The translations under genes and the position numbers were made by a program. DNA of 64,000 nucleotides from contig NC_079898.1 of NCBI RefSeq assembly GCF_024868665.1, positions 14,802,358 through 14,866,357 of the forward strand, given 5' to 3'. Origin of the DNA: Triplophysa rosa (taxonomy: Eukaryota; Chordata; Actinopteri; Cypriniformes; Nemacheilidae). This document shows, in pieces, positions 36,901 through 49,415 of this stretch (position 1 is the first letter of the stretch; each line of letters begins with the position of its first letter). The notes beneath the pieces are model-generated. The model was given only the letters and a program-made list of their open reading frames with translations, searched no databases and had not been told where the DNA came from.

Positions 36901-37696
36901 AAAATATTTCTAGAGACAGATTCAGTAATACCGGAATTCCAATACTAAACAGAGTTGAAATGAAGTTTATAGTATAAAGGAAATATGATGGATTTATTTA
37001 TGAACTTTAAACTGAATTCTCCTACACTATGTTTTGGGGTAATCTTTTAAATACATTTTCTCACAAATTTTTCATACTACAGTAATAGTAAATCTAGCAT
37101 TTTCTTTTAATTTTCTTTTGTTCAATTTAGTTTCAAACAGATTTTTATCCCTATTTGTTTCAGACAGTCAATCAGAAAATCTTGCAATCTTGACATCTAA
37201 TGCTGTTAATGCTGTTAAAATATGTATTTGCATATCATACATTATTAATGCAGTATAAAAATGTGGTAGCCACTTGGGTTTTCTTGCATTTGCATCCCTC
37301 CACCTAAAATGAGGGGAAGTCTCTAAAAATGGCAAACAGTCTGTGAAGGTTGACGTTAAATTTGTAGTGGATAAAAAAAGAACCTTCAGATTATACTCCA
37401 ATCTAATATTTGCTTTGAGTGAGGACACAGTTGTGTGCTTCGCGTCGTGCCACAACACCTTTAGCTGTTATAAAATGCACTGTAACCCACTGCTTCTTGG
37501 GGCTTATTGCTTTATTAGAGAAGCTTGTTTATATTTCTTTTCTTAAGAAAACCAAATAAAAAAATAGAAGATTAAAATGATATATTGCACTAAACATTCT
37601 CTACCAAACATCTGTGATTCATTAAAAAGTGAATGTTGCTATTTTACAAGCAAGTAAAGATTTGTCTAAAGAATCAGTGGTACACTCAACTGTACA
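30977..37696. other. Intergenic, no gene recognised
   Basis: Long stretch of mostly unique-looking DNA. A few GC-moderate parts (36220-36760) could be conserved non-coding. Weak family A-like words at 33410-33440 are too short to call. Family J copy 2 lies at 35329. Confidence 0.5.
35329..35530. repeat. Dispersed repeat (family J), copy 2
   Basis: GCCATTGACACAGAACTTGT, CTTTGCGTCTAAAAGC, CAACGCTTGCCACACC and TCTTCTGACTG align in order with 28529-28780. More diverged than copy 1 and truncated on the right. Confidence 0.6.
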
Positions 37697-37817
37697 CTTA
37701 AAAAAATGCTGGGTTAGCCTTTAAGCTAAATGAACCCCGAAAAATGTATATTTAACGCAACAATTGGCATTTTTGATACAACGCTGGCTTGCAAATAACC
37801 CAGCATTTTTTAGAATG
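37697..37817. mobile_element. Family C MITE, short copy
   Basis: TTAAAAAAATGCTGGGTTA on the left and AACCCAGCATTTTTTAGAA on the right are inverted repeats. The centre is shorter and more worn than in the other copies. Confidence 0.7.
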
Positions 37818-37873
37818 TGCAGTTGTTTGAATTGGACTATGATGTTAAAGGGTTATGATAAATATAAGGTTGT

Positions 37874-38491
37874 ATTAAAGGGTGATGTTAATTAAAAATT
37901 CTGTCATAATTTACTCAACTTCAAGTTGTTCCAAATCTGTATAAATGTCTTTGTTCTGATGAACACAGAGAAAAATATTTGGAAGACTGCTTGTAACCAA
38001 ACAGTTCTTGGACCCCATTGACTACCATAGTAGGAAAATTACTTTAGAATTGTTTTTGTTCTGTTGAACACAAAAGAAGATATTTTGAAGAATGTAGGAC
38101 AGCAAACAGTTCTGGGGCACTTTTGACAACCATTTTCAAATAGTCAATGGTGGCCAAGAACTGTTTGGTTACAAGCATTCGTCCAAATATCTTTCTCTGT
38201 GTTCAACCAAACAAAGAATTGTATACAGCAGTGGTGTCAAACTCAATTCCTGGAGGGCCGCAGCTCTGCACAGTTTAGCTCCAACCAATTCCAACCCACA
38301 CCTGTTTAGAGGTTTCTAGTAATCCTAAAGATCTTGATTAGATGAATCAGTTGTGTTTGAATAGGGTTGGAGCTAAACTGTGCAGAGCTGCGCAGGAATT
38401 GAGTTTGACACTCCTGGTATACAGGTTTGGCACAACTAGAGAGTAAGTAATTCATGATAGATTTTCATTTTTGGGTGAACTATGCCTTTAA
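37874..38491. mobile_element. Family A transposon copy, interrupted by a hAT MITE
   Basis: It begins ATTAAAGGGTGATGTTAATT (degraded left end) and ends TTTGGGTGAACTATGCCTTTA. The interior holds CCAAACAGTTCTTGGACCCC and its mirror GGCCAAGAACTGTTTGG. A 188-bp element at 38229-38416 splits the right arm. Confidence 0.85.
38229..38416. mobile_element. hAT-type MITE with intact 8-bp target duplication
   Basis: Exact 8-bp direct repeats GTATACAG (38221-38228 and 38417-38424) flank it. Termini: CAGTGGTGTCAAACTCAATT and the complement CAGGAGTGTCAAACTCAATT. Subterminal GCACAGTTTAGCTCCAACC and its mirror make it nearly palindromic. The 8-bp duplication and CAG ends identify the hAT superfamily. It is the youngest-looking clean insertion in the window. 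Confidence 0.92.
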
Positions 38492-39456
38492 AGACATTTT
38501 ATCATAGGCATGGGAATAATTCAAGTGAATGTGTATCATAAACGGTTAAGAGTCAGGGCCACACAGTCCAGTGCCCCCATAATGCACCCACCCACCCACA
38601 CTCCGCTGCTATTTCTGTGCATGTCTCCTCACATTCCAATTAAAATTAATTACATGCCCAAAAGTGAATCTTTGGGGAAAGCGGCTCTTGCAGAAAATGG
38701 AATCAATTCTTCCCACTCTGACAGTTACAAAGTGAAAGAAACTTCCCTCTGTGTATCTTCATACTGCAGACCGAACGTCCCAAAGTGAAGCATTATGATC
38801 ACAGAGCATTTCATTATACCAAAATACTTTCTGGAAATTAAACAAGGAAGACATATTGCTTTTACTTTATGTGAATGTAACGTAATGTATATTAACTTTG
38901 CATACATTAACTCAATGCAGCATATACAACTTCTAACACACACAAGCCTTTACTTAAACCAAGATTTGAATCTCTTTCTGCAGGTGTTATAGGTTCTGAC
39001 AGCGATACTGCAGGTGAGGCTTAGTGAAATGAGAGGAGTTAGGCAGTGAAGTTAATCAAATGTGCTGGGTAGGTCATACGGTTGAGAGGTTAATGAAGTG
39101 AACCCCAGCGGAATAATAAACAGTTTACATACAGCCTGAAGAAATCCACTCCCACTTTTACTACCAGCAGGATCTGTTTAAGTGCACGGCTGCCCTCTTT
39201 CATTCTGTCTAGGGGACTTGGGTGCTAAAAGTAGTTTCATGGTCTTTGAAGGCAAATTGACATTTTGCTCCCTCGACTTAGCAAACAATTAGTGCTCAAC
39301 ACAACTTTGCATACAGTATAGAAGACACGTGTAGCTTCACATGGAAGTGATTCAGAGGAAACAAATATGAAGCTCATTCAAAAAAATCACACATTGTTAA
39401 TGCATGTGAAGAGATTCATGTAAAATTCACACATTTAGTTTAAGGATTGTCTCGTC
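38492..39456. other. Intergenic, nothing recognised
   Basis: No gene. 38984-39013 sits between an acceptor-like TTTCTGCAG and GTGAGG but is only 30 nt and has no family support. Confidence 0.5.
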
Positions 39457-39910
39457 TTAAAGGTGCAGTTTTAACTTTTTTGCAGAAAATATCCAATAAC
39501 CACTAGGCCAGTGTTATATATTTTGTTCAGTTGACTCCTTACAATATCTCAAATGTTTCCAACTATTTTTAAATTGTGAGAAAGTTGCCATTTTAGCCAG
39601 TGACACGGACCGTGTCTGGCAGTCGCCTGTCAATGGCGTCATATCCACGTTACCAAAGACAATTCAATTCAATTCAATTTTATTTATATAGCGCTTTTCA
39701 CAATGTGCATTGTTCCAAAGCAGCTTTACAGGAGCAAATAAGAAAAACACAGAAAGGTAAAACACAGCACAGTGCATGGTGTTTATAGACATTAGATGGA
39801 AAGCCTGCAACCTTCAGTGGAATGCAGGAAAGGAGACTAGAGGCTGTTATTTGATTGGCTGAGTTGCCTCACGTGATTTATGTAAGCCGTTACGCTTTCT
39901 TTTTTAACCA
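39457..39910. mobile_element. Dispersed element (AAAGGTGCAGT start), interrupted
   Basis: TTAAAGGTGCAGTTTTAACT, CCACTAGGCCAGTGTTATAT and GTCGCCTGTCAATGGCGTCA form a series I know from fish repeat families. A family I fragment is inserted at 39661-39735. The right end is not defined precisely. Confidence 0.65.
39661..39735 (-). repeat. Family I 3'-end fragment
   Basis: Tandem AATTC (AATTCAATTCAATTCAATTT) followed by TATTTATATAGCGCTTTTCA and AAAGCAGCTTTACA. This is the reverse complement of the end of the copy at 53035-53894 (AAAGCTGCTTTGCAAC...AAAGCGCTATATGAATAAAA). Confidence 0.75.
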
Positions 39911-40073
39911 TTATAATGTTAGAATGTTGACTGAGTAAGGGCATGTCAAAGATTGAAATCATAGTAAAATGAATGCTTTGAAATCAAACTTTGATGCTTG
40001 TTGTCTAAAAATTTGATTGACAGGCAGGGATTAAAAAATGGCTAATATAGTTAGAGACACAGACAGAAAGCAA

Positions 40074-40358
40074 CACTGTAAAAATCCTGTGAAACATCAT
40101 GTAAAATTACAGGTTTTTCATGTTTTTCTTGTAAAGTTTTTAACCGTATTTCACTGTAAAAAAATTGATAACAAAACATACATTTTGTAGCGGGGGCGTC
40201 AGAAAATACTGTAAAAGAACCGTTTTTTAAATTAAAATTACATATTTTTGTGTTTTTCTTGTAAATTTACAGTTTTACTGTAATTTGATAGTATTTCAAA
40301 AATGCATGAAAAATCTGTAAAAACTGTAAAATTATGTGAAATTCATTTTTTTGCAGTG
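40074..40358. mobile_element. Family E MITE (CACTGTAAAAAT termini), copy 1
   Basis: CACTGTAAAAATCC on the left and TTTTTTTGCAGTG on the right. The interior repeats ACTGTAAAA / TTTTCTTGTAAA words on both sides, with a short GC block (GCGGGGGCGTC) near the centre. Confidence 0.65.
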
Positions 40359-40766
40359 AAGAGAAATAAACAAATAAGTAAATAAATAAGAAAGAAAGGC
40401 TGTATTTACTCTGGTGTTGAATACCTGATTATGAGGTTAGATGATCTTGCGGTAGGACGTACAGCAGGACAGCCATTAATCTGAATGCAGTACAAACATC
40501 TGGTTTACACTTGGGTAGTGAGGATTATGTCTTTGCTCTTTGGCTTGAGCAGTTATTCATTTCTTTATCCTTTGTGTTAACTCACAGCAGTCTGTCTCTA
40601 CAGCCCACAGCAGTGTCTAAAGGTGAGAGGAAATGTATGAAAAATGTTATTGGTCCACTGGGCTTGAGGTGCTCATCTTCAGAGATGCTCAGACATGCTG
40701 TTTACTCAAACTCGCTGAGGGATATCACGGCCAGGGTTATATTCAAGGCACCTTCTACTGCATTGT

Positions 40767-40874
40767 TTTGCTGATGCCAGCACCATTAAACCAATATGTT
40801 TATCAATATGTTTATCATATGCTTTGCTGATGCCAGCACCATTAAACCAATATGTTTATCAATATGTTTATCAT
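40767..40874 (+). repeat. Tandem duplication, 56-bp period
   Basis: TTTGCTGATGCCAGCACCAT...GTTTATCAT occurs twice with identical sequence over 52 bp at a 56-bp spacing. Each copy also contains a 13-bp internal duplication (CAATATGTTTATC twice). The lack of divergence means it is recent. Confidence 0.95.
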
Positions 40875-41170
40875 CGTATTGTGTTTAATACCTGCGGTTT
40901 AGAAGTCTGTGGTAGGTTGCTTTTTACTATTTTATAGATCATTTTTGACTAAATTAATTTCGCCTTTGCTCACATTTTGTTCTTGTAATGGCTTTTTATC
41001 TCTCTTTCTCGCCTTCTCGTTCCCCCGATAACTTCATTTCACACATCCACAAGTAGTACATTCATACATTCTTTGCAGTATACTGATGTCTTTACTGTAT
41101 TTACGTATTTCCACACCTCCGATCCCCTTCCGCTGTAGGCTACCTGATTTTTTTGTTAAACGGGCCACAC

Positions 41171-41391
41171 AAAAAATTTGGTTATTTTCAACCCAACGTT
41201 GGGTCAAAATGGGACAAACCCATATGTTCGGTTGTAATTAACCTATGCTGGGTTGGTTCAACCCAAAACGCTGGTTTGTTGTAACTCATTGTTGGGTCAA
41301 ATAAGAATATTTTGTAGGCTAATGTAACCAAATGGCTAGGTTGTCCCTTTTTGACCCAACACTGGGTTGAAAATAACCCAGCATTTTTAGA
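41171..41391. mobile_element. Family C MITE, best-preserved copy
   Basis: About 45-bp inverted ends: GGTTATTTTCAACCCAACGT plus TGGGTCAAAATGGGACAA mirrored by TTGTCCCTTTTTGACCCAAC plus ACTGGGTTGAAAATAACCC. Very high self-complementarity and no coding content. Confidence 0.85.
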
Positions 41392-44300
41392 CTAGAGGTG
41401 AAACTGAGCTGTTTTAAACAGAACCAGCAGCTCCTGTAATGAATGATACAGAGGTGTCGATCAGAAGCATGTCATACACAAATCAGCAGCAGTCTGCGCA
41501 CTTTAAATCAAATCCAATCCAGGGCAGAGATAATTAACCTCAACACTTTTTTTTAGGTGGATTAGATTTACATCAGACAGAATTCCCCTCAACTGCCGTA
41601 CCATACAGTACAATTCTAATGTTCCTCATGAGATCAACCTCCATTAGAAATGTGCAGCTATGGGTTTTGTAGGCTGTGGAACAACTGTTAAAACTCAAAC
41701 AATGTACTTTTTATATGCCTACGAGGTTCCAAGGTGAAGAATGTTACGCCATGTGTTTTGAAAAAAAACCTGAATACTTAAAAGAAATTCAAGCTGAAAG
41801 TGCGCAGTTATATTGCCTTGCTCCCAAAATTACACTGTTGCAAGCTGTGGACAGATTTTGCCTGGAACATCCTTGATGGATGTTTGAGTTATTCATAAAT
41901 ATGAATAACCTTGGCAGGTTTAAAAATGCGCATGTCTCTGGAAGTATAGAGCTTGACAAACACATTTCAAATATGAAGTGGTTATGGAAAAACTGAGGTG
42001 TTGTCACAATAAATGTAAAGCATGCACACATGCCAAAACTAGAGAATCATAATTGAATTAATGACATGCTGCAGAATGTTTGCAGTATCAAACTAATTGA
42101 GAAAGATCCTATATTTTAATATTTGGTGAAAGGCGTCCCCAAATAAAACAAGTCTTAAAGGCATTACATTATTGTGGCAGACAGAAAAGCATTAGACAAA
42201 AAGCAGCTTCAGAATTAATTTTTTTCCATGTCATTGAACATAAGCCTATCACTGGCCTGCAGTCTACAGCAATCCATTTTGCAACTGAGTTTGTCAGTCT
42301 GTCTGATGTTCACACAGGATGTGGCAAGGACACAGAATGGCTTTTTATTCATCTGTGCCACCTGCTCGCAGTAAGTTTTGCTACACATGTTGCCTGTATA
42401 ATAGCCGGGACTGCACTTAACATACTTTGGAATTTACCAAAACATACTTTGCATAAATATACTTTGAATTTAGGTGGCACTTTAAGCTTAAATTACAGCT
42501 GACTGAAGTCAAATTTCTCATGATGAAATTTATTTTGGGGGTAATTATGGGTCAGGGCTCAACTGTTCATACATGGAATTTATGAGTCGGCTACATTATT
42601 CATTCACATTAATTTTGCAAGAATGCTTTCATTTTTTAGCGCTCTATGCTTTATAATTGATCATATCGAATTAATGTGTTAACAGTTCAAGCAAAAGCAA
42701 AAAACAAATAAATAGAAGAAATCACTTTAAAGCAGGTTATTGTTTTTGGTTTATTGGGCCAGAACGATTGGGGAAATGCAAAACCTGTTTGTTATGCACC
42801 GCTGAATGAAAAATAGTTTTAAGAAGAGTCCCATGAGAGATGTGTCTAAAGCAAGGCTCTGCCTCTGAAATGACACGTAAACCAAAACCCAGGAGAACGA
42901 AAAAGACAAATACAGAGAGAGTGAAAAATAGAAAAAAAAGCACATGCTCCTGATGAATGGGGAAGAGCACAGCAAGTCATTTGTTTTCCGCTTCCCGGAG
43001 CCACGGCAGGACATCTTTGGGGATTCGAGGCCCCTCACAGACACCCCTCTACTCTCACCCAGTGATACCGGCACAAACTTATTAGAGGTATTTGAGCCAT
43101 ATACAACTGGGATAATGATGTTAGTCTGCAATGAATTGCCAGTGTCTATCTTCATGCCCGCAAGACGAATTTAGAAAGAAGTGCGTAGGAGGATAGAGAG
43201 AGAGGAGACTACTGCCAGCCTGATGCATTTTGGGTGCTGGAGGTTACGGTGGTGAGAGAGGTGCGCGCTTGTTTGTTTTCTTTCCTAAGAATACACCCTG
43301 TGCTCTGTCGGCCTCTGCTCATGCCACTAGGTGTGAACTGATTCTATGATCACATACCGGATGATGAAATCTAATTACGTCCCTTGATTATTATATAAAG
43401 CCGAATTGCAGGAGCAATCTCTTACAAAAACATCACACATCAAACTTCTGATGACTTTGAAACATATCTCTGAGGATAGAGATAAGAGTCTTTTAAATAT
43501 CTGAAACCTTGATTATAATTAAAAAAGCACTGTCGAAATCCAATTCGGTCCGTCCGACTCATCCTATGAATTTATGACATCCACCCTGTCATTTTCAAAC
43601 TAATTATTTCATCATTAGCATATCTGAGCCCATAATTGGGTGTTAGCTGCCCATTAAATGTTGCACATGAACATTATCTGTGATGAAAAATAACTGCTAA
43701 ATATCTTTCATCATGATTCAGGGGCCGAAATGATATGAGATTTTTCCCCAGCTCATTGTTGGGTATACAATTCTTGTGTTTGTTCAGTACGTAAAGAACA
43801 TAAATTTGTTGTTGAACTGGTAATTAAATCTAAAACGAACATAACAATTCGAAGCACGAGCTGCAGCAAAGACATTTGGCACAGTAACACAGCAAATGGT
43901 CTGTAGCAAAAAATTAATTCTTGGATCAAAATGACACGATGCATAAATGACCCAAATATGATGCAATAAGCCACAAGAACAATTGTTTCATATGCAAGAT
44001 CATTTGTACTTGGCAATGACATGCTCAGTGAGTTTATTCACATAAATACAACAGCATATTATTGAGAGCAGGTTGTATGAAATGAACAAGTTATAAAGTA
44101 GAACACAAATAAATGTACTCAGAAATGACCAGATAAACAGCCACTCAGGTAAGTCTGCGACTTCTAATGTACTTTCTAAAAATGTAGAAAAAACATGACA
44201 TGACCGCAGAGGACATATCACCATTTGTCCAATATATACTGCTTAGCAATGGACTAAGGATATTGTCCTGGCCTTGTGTAATATACATACAGTACAGTGA

Positions 44301-47300
44301 ATGTACAGTACATTACTTAAATATGATTCTTTATTTTTATGACACATATGTTGTTTTAATTGATACATTAATCTAATTTGTTGTTGGGTAATTTGTAATG
44401 TTTTGTAGTAACATTAAGCTGAGCTTCTAGATCTAAAGCGCAGTGAACATTCATACTTGATATCTTTTATCCTTCAGCACTCAAAGTTATTCAAAGTTAC
44501 AGCAGACAACATTCCTTCACTTTTCCTTCAACCTGATCCTTTTCACGTCGAGGGTGCCAAAAGCCACCTGGTTAAAATAGGTAATACTGAGAAAACGTTC
44601 TATTTAAAGCTGATGAACTCATCGTCCCCGTTGTCATGAAAAATGGAGTGCGTTACTTAGAGGTGCCAGGAGGGAACAGGGCAGTAGCTCTGAGCTTTCC
44701 CACCAGACGTATAAGTGACTGGTTCGCAGCGGCACGGGTTACCGACATGCTCTTCATCTGTCTGGACCACTCCTGTGTGTCCTCGGAGACGAGAGGCAAA
44801 AAAACCACACAGTGTGTTAAGTGCCCGATGCCCCCGTCTACGGTTCATTTGCATTTTCCAGAACGGATGGAAAAAGTGTCACACAACACCAGACTAAAGT
44901 ACTAAAACTTCCAATTCCCACTGGCTTATCTTTTTCAGGAAGGGAAGCGAGCCAATATAATGGCCCAGATCCTGCATGGAGCACCTTGTCGTTCATTTGC
45001 AAACATGTGCAGTTTGAGTTAAAACATTTTTTAAGGCAGACCATAAGTGAAGTGACACTTTAGCCAAATTGTTGTAGAGAGCAGAAAGTGTTGAACATTG
45101 TTCCAATGTTTGTAATAGATGTTGTACTCCTATTTATCTGCTAGAGATATGTTGTTTTAATCTACTATTTACCCATAAAATGCACAAATTAGTGTTATGT
45201 AAAAAGAATGCTGTTGTTACAACCTACCCCACTATCAAGTCAGATTGTGGTGATCATGTATCATAATAATCCACTCGCTAGTTCTTTTATAATTAGTTAA
45301 ACTGATAGCAAACTCCTTGTGAGTCTGCACTGCAATGGGAATATAGTGTGAGGCAAATGTATCTGATATATTCAACAACACATCACACTGCAAACAGACC
45401 AAAGGAGATGCATCTAAAGATGGTTGGGTTTGTACGAAACCTTCAAATGAGCTTTAGATGATGGAGGTCACTTAACTTCAAGTCTGGCCTTGAGAAATCT
45501 TCCTCCATTCCATAATTCATTCTAATTTCAGCAATATTTTTCAAAGACAATGAGCGTCATGGGAGATGGTGAACTTTGTTATTGGTATGCATCTCTGCCC
45601 TTCCAAACAAACATCCTACCCCCTTTCTTGGCAGGCAGTGCACTAATCTATCAGTCCAGTCCTAGATTAAAAAAAGAAACACATGACAAGGTCAAAAACT
45701 AATTTTCGGACACAGTTGGGGTCCAAACGGAGACGTATAATCTCTCAGTGCAGCACGAAAGTTTTGGCTGCCATTCGTCCGTCGAGCCGAAGCGCGCTTT
45801 AAAGGGAAAAGGTCACAACGCGCCGCAAATAATAAATTAGGGCGGAGGTAAATGTGCGCTCTTTGCCCTCACGGGGATTTGGAACTGCCCATCCGGCGGG
45901 ACGGGGGCATATTAGCACGAGCTGGTATGATTAATGAGTACGGATGGCTACAGCAATGCCATTTTGAGAGACGTGGCCTTGGAGAGAAAACAGACATTTT
46001 TACTTACGGTTTTAAACCGAATGCTTAAAAGCAGGTAAACACAATCACACATACTGTACTTGGACAGGGACTTGGGCCATAATTGCAAAGCATGTTTGAG
46101 AGCTAGTTGGCATGCGAGACAAGACAGCCCCAAAGCTCAAGTCAAACAAATTCAATTCATGAAGTGCATCTTAATGCACTATATTTAGTAGACAGTGTCC
46201 CATGCGTTGTGGGAGTCAGGAAACACCTTTGGGTCAGGGGCTGTTCAAATTGCACAACAGTAGTCAGTCTCTGAGGTTTTGCAACAGTGCACAGCGAAAT
46301 TAAACAAATACATATGGTTTCAAGGTAGATTTTTACAAAGCGCAGTGAAGCCTTGTCCATATTATAGACCCAGATGAAAAATGAGCACCCTCTAGGCTGC
46401 TTTTTATACCGACATCCAGTGAAAATCATCACAACAGCTTGTCTTTGCTGAAGATGCAGGTTTAAAATGAATAGTCGGTCTTAGATTTGTTACTCTGTGT
46501 TGTGCTTTGAATTTTGTTGAGCACAACAATACTTTAATCTGGAATGCTTGTAAATACAAGGTTTTCCCTTTCAGATCTGTACTGGGATAAGAACATATTG
46601 TGCTTGAAGGTAAACATTAATCTCCATTCTGCCATTCGTTTACTTAGTTTCTTTAAGATTTCAAAGGGAATAACCTGACAGGATATACAATAGAGAACTG
46701 ATATCAGTCCTGTATAAGTAAACTGCAATTAAAATGCACATATAAAACATCTCCTAAATATACAGTACAGTACTATAAACACAGAATTAACATTATTGCA
46801 TTGAATTCATTTATTTCATTCAAACTTCCACAGAAGTACACAATAAACAACTGGCTGTTTTTCAGCTATATTGTATCTATAGTAATGGTTACAGAAAGTG
46901 CATCCATGGATAATGATGACATCAAACAACACTGCATTAAAATTCATTTTGCTCTTCCAGTAAATCAAAGTAATGGATATTCTTTGTGCACATAATTATT
47001 CTGAGGTAGTGAGAACGCTGCTATCGAAAGAATGAGGAGGACACGGACTGATCACAGATTAGAGCAAAGCATGTAATGTAATACACAGTTTAGTGAGAGC
47101 ATGAAATTTAAAATTCTTCCTTGTCAATCAGCTGCCAAGTGTGGATTTACACTCAGATTGGGGTTATCACAAAGCAAGTTTGGATCAAATAGATTTCATA
47201 TATTCACAACATTATTGACAAAGCATGTGAATATAGAAAACTGGTTGTACTTTAGTGATGATCAGTTTTAAAACAGAATGCCCTTAAAACCCATCTCTTC

Positions 47301-47340
47301 TGTGAATACTTGACAGAAGAAGAAGAAAAAACTCTCAACA
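41392..47340. other. Intergenic, no gene recognised
   Basis: Nearly 6 kb without a repeat I can name. 45700-45930 is clearly GC-richer (AACGCGCCGC, CCATCCGGCGGGACGGGGG) and 42940-43330 moderately so. These are candidate conserved regulatory elements. Small open frames at 42944-43174 and 44636-45063 lack splice context and family similarity. Confidence 0.45.
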
Positions 47341-47472
47341 GGTATTGGTCTAGGTTTTGTTGAAACTAGTAACTTTGTATTAGCACCTATTGTATTATTG
47401 CTCCTGTATGACATATCGCTTTGGATAAAAGTGTCTGCTAAATGACTAAATGTAAATGTAAATGTAAATGTA
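47341..47472 (-). repeat. SINE tail copy, reverse orientation
   Basis: Complement of the 4270-4375 copy: shared CTCCTGTATGACATATCGCT, then TTTGGATAAAAGTGTCTGCT and a short (ATGTAA)n end. The (TTTACA)n-like end is the usual 3' terminus. Confidence 0.75.
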
Positions 47473-47924
47473 ATGCTGCTGAGCAACTGAACTGCAGCAT
47501 TTACATTTCATTTTAATCTTGCATTACTGAATTGATCAGGCTTTACAAAGGATACTTTTAAACCTCAAATAATATTAAATGTGATGTTGCCCATACAAGA
47601 ATTAATCAAAAATATTAGTTTGATCATTTTTGGGTCACAGGGTTAAATGGAATGGAATTAATATAATGGAATCTCTATTGGAACAAAGGGCTTAAGTCAC
47701 TTCCTTGGTGTCACAATTTCAAAGATAATTCAACATCTTTTAAAGGAACATTTTTAGTAATTAAATTTTGTTTAAAAAATTTACAACAATTTATTAAAAA
47801 GCAATTCAAGAGATTATTTGTTTAGTGTGGGATGTAGACCATTAAAACCAGATCTGATTTTGTGTTTGATAATAGATGATAGTTCTCAGTTTATAATAAT
47901 TATAATTATAATACTAATTGTATC

Positions 47925-48214
47925 ATTACTTTACAATAAGGTTGTATTTTGTAACAATTAGCAAATGCATGAACTTGAACTATAGACAATACTTCTGCAG
48001 CATTTATTAATGTTAGTTCATCATTAGTTCAGCATTTACTACATTCCTATAATCAAAAGTTGTAATTGATCATATTAGTCAATGAATAATTATATTGAGA
48101 TTAACTAGCATTACCAAAGATTAATAAATGCTGAAAACGATATTTCTAATTGTTAATTAAGGCATTTACTAATTACGATTATTACTAAAAACAACCTTAT
48201 TGCAAAGTGTTACC
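47925..48214. mobile_element. Family D MITE, copy 2
   Basis: TTACTTTACAATAAGGTTGT on the left, ACAACCTTATTGCAAAGTGT on the right. The centre has ATTAATGTTAGTTCATCATT. About 290 bp, the most complete copy of this family here. Confidence 0.8.
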
Positions 48215-48317
48215 ATTATAATTATTAATATAAAAAATAAATTTATATTTTTCAAAAGTTTCTTATAGTCCTCACAATGTATTTGTCTAACACTGTACTT
48301 GTCTATTACAAAATATA

Positions 48318-48383
48318 CATTTACATTACATTACATTTAGTCATTTAGCAGATGCTTTTATCCAAAGCGACTTACAGATGAGG
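48318..48383 (+). repeat. SINE 3'-tail fragment
   Basis: TTTAGTCATTTAGCAGATGC then TTTTATCCAAAGCGACTTAC, preceded by short ACATT repeats. The tRNA-related head is absent. Confidence 0.75.
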
Positions 48384-48565
48384 GAAACAATGGAAGCAAT
48401 TGGAACAACATAAGGACAACAAAAAGCATAAGTGCCATAAAAGAAAACTGGTCTCATATAGCCTACCACAGTATACAGAGCTAAGTTTTCCAAATCATTC
48501 TAATTCTAAGTTTCATCCTCCAAATATAACAGGACACCAAAGAATACAATGTCTAAAATCGAACT

Positions 48566-49415
48566 CACTGTAAAAAATACAACTTCAAATTGTTCACCCA
48601 ACAAAGGTAACTAAGTAATTTGAACAAAGTTTTTTAGTAGAAGAGGAAGAATGTATTATTTTGAGTATGCTGAACAAAATGAGTCTTAATGTGGTACCAA
48701 CAAAGATTCTTTTGTTGACTGTACTTAGATATCTAAGTGATTGTCCAAAGCTCGTCAAGAAGTTTGACCAACTTGCCAAACTGTGTAATCTCAAAAAACA
48801 ATTCTAGTGTTTGAAAGTTCCCAGCATGCATTGCAGAATTTTCAATTCGCTGGTTAAAATTATTAAAATGATTGCTATTTTAGTGTTTTCTGGCTATATT
48901 TTTTGTTTATGTTGTCATTTTAAGTTACCTTTGGTATTTAGAGTTCCTTTTTAACTATGATGTTTAATGATGTTTGATGATTGTTACCATGATTGAGGCT
49001 CATGTGCTCAGTGTTGAACTCTGAAGTAAATGAAGCAGAGAGTCCACTAAATGTTTAAAACACAAACAGCTTAAGCAGTTACATAAGAAGAGTATGTATA
49101 TAACATATCTATTAAGTAGAATTGAGTATTAAGAGTGTGTAAATAATAATAAAACAATTATATATTAATTTTATATAAAACATAATCTTTTGAGTTGGGC
49201 AAACTAAGTACATAGTTGAGTGAACTCAGAAACTTGATTGTTGCATTTTTATTTTAAGTTGGTTCAACTATTTATTTCAATTGACAGTCATGTGACATTA
49301 CTCAGATAATTCAGTTAAGTGAAATACTTGGCCAAAAGTTGAGTAAACTCAAAAAAGCTGTGCAGCGAGTTGCCTTGAAATTTTAAGTTAAGTCAACTTT
49401 TCATTTTTTACAGTG
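48566..49415. mobile_element. Family E-like element, 850 bp
   Basis: CACTGTAAAAAATACAACTT on the left and CATTTTTTACAGTG on the right. The interior has several AGTTGAGTGAACTCA / AGTTGAGTAAACTCA words. Non-coding. No convincing target duplication is visible. Confidence 0.65.

Noticed and set aside
38984..39013. 30-nt microexon between TTTCTGCAG and GTGAGG
   Set aside because: Too short to judge, stops in two frames, no neighbouring gene to splice into.
42944..43174. 76-codon frame of protein-like composition
   Set aside because: No acceptor or donor in the right place and no family I recognise.
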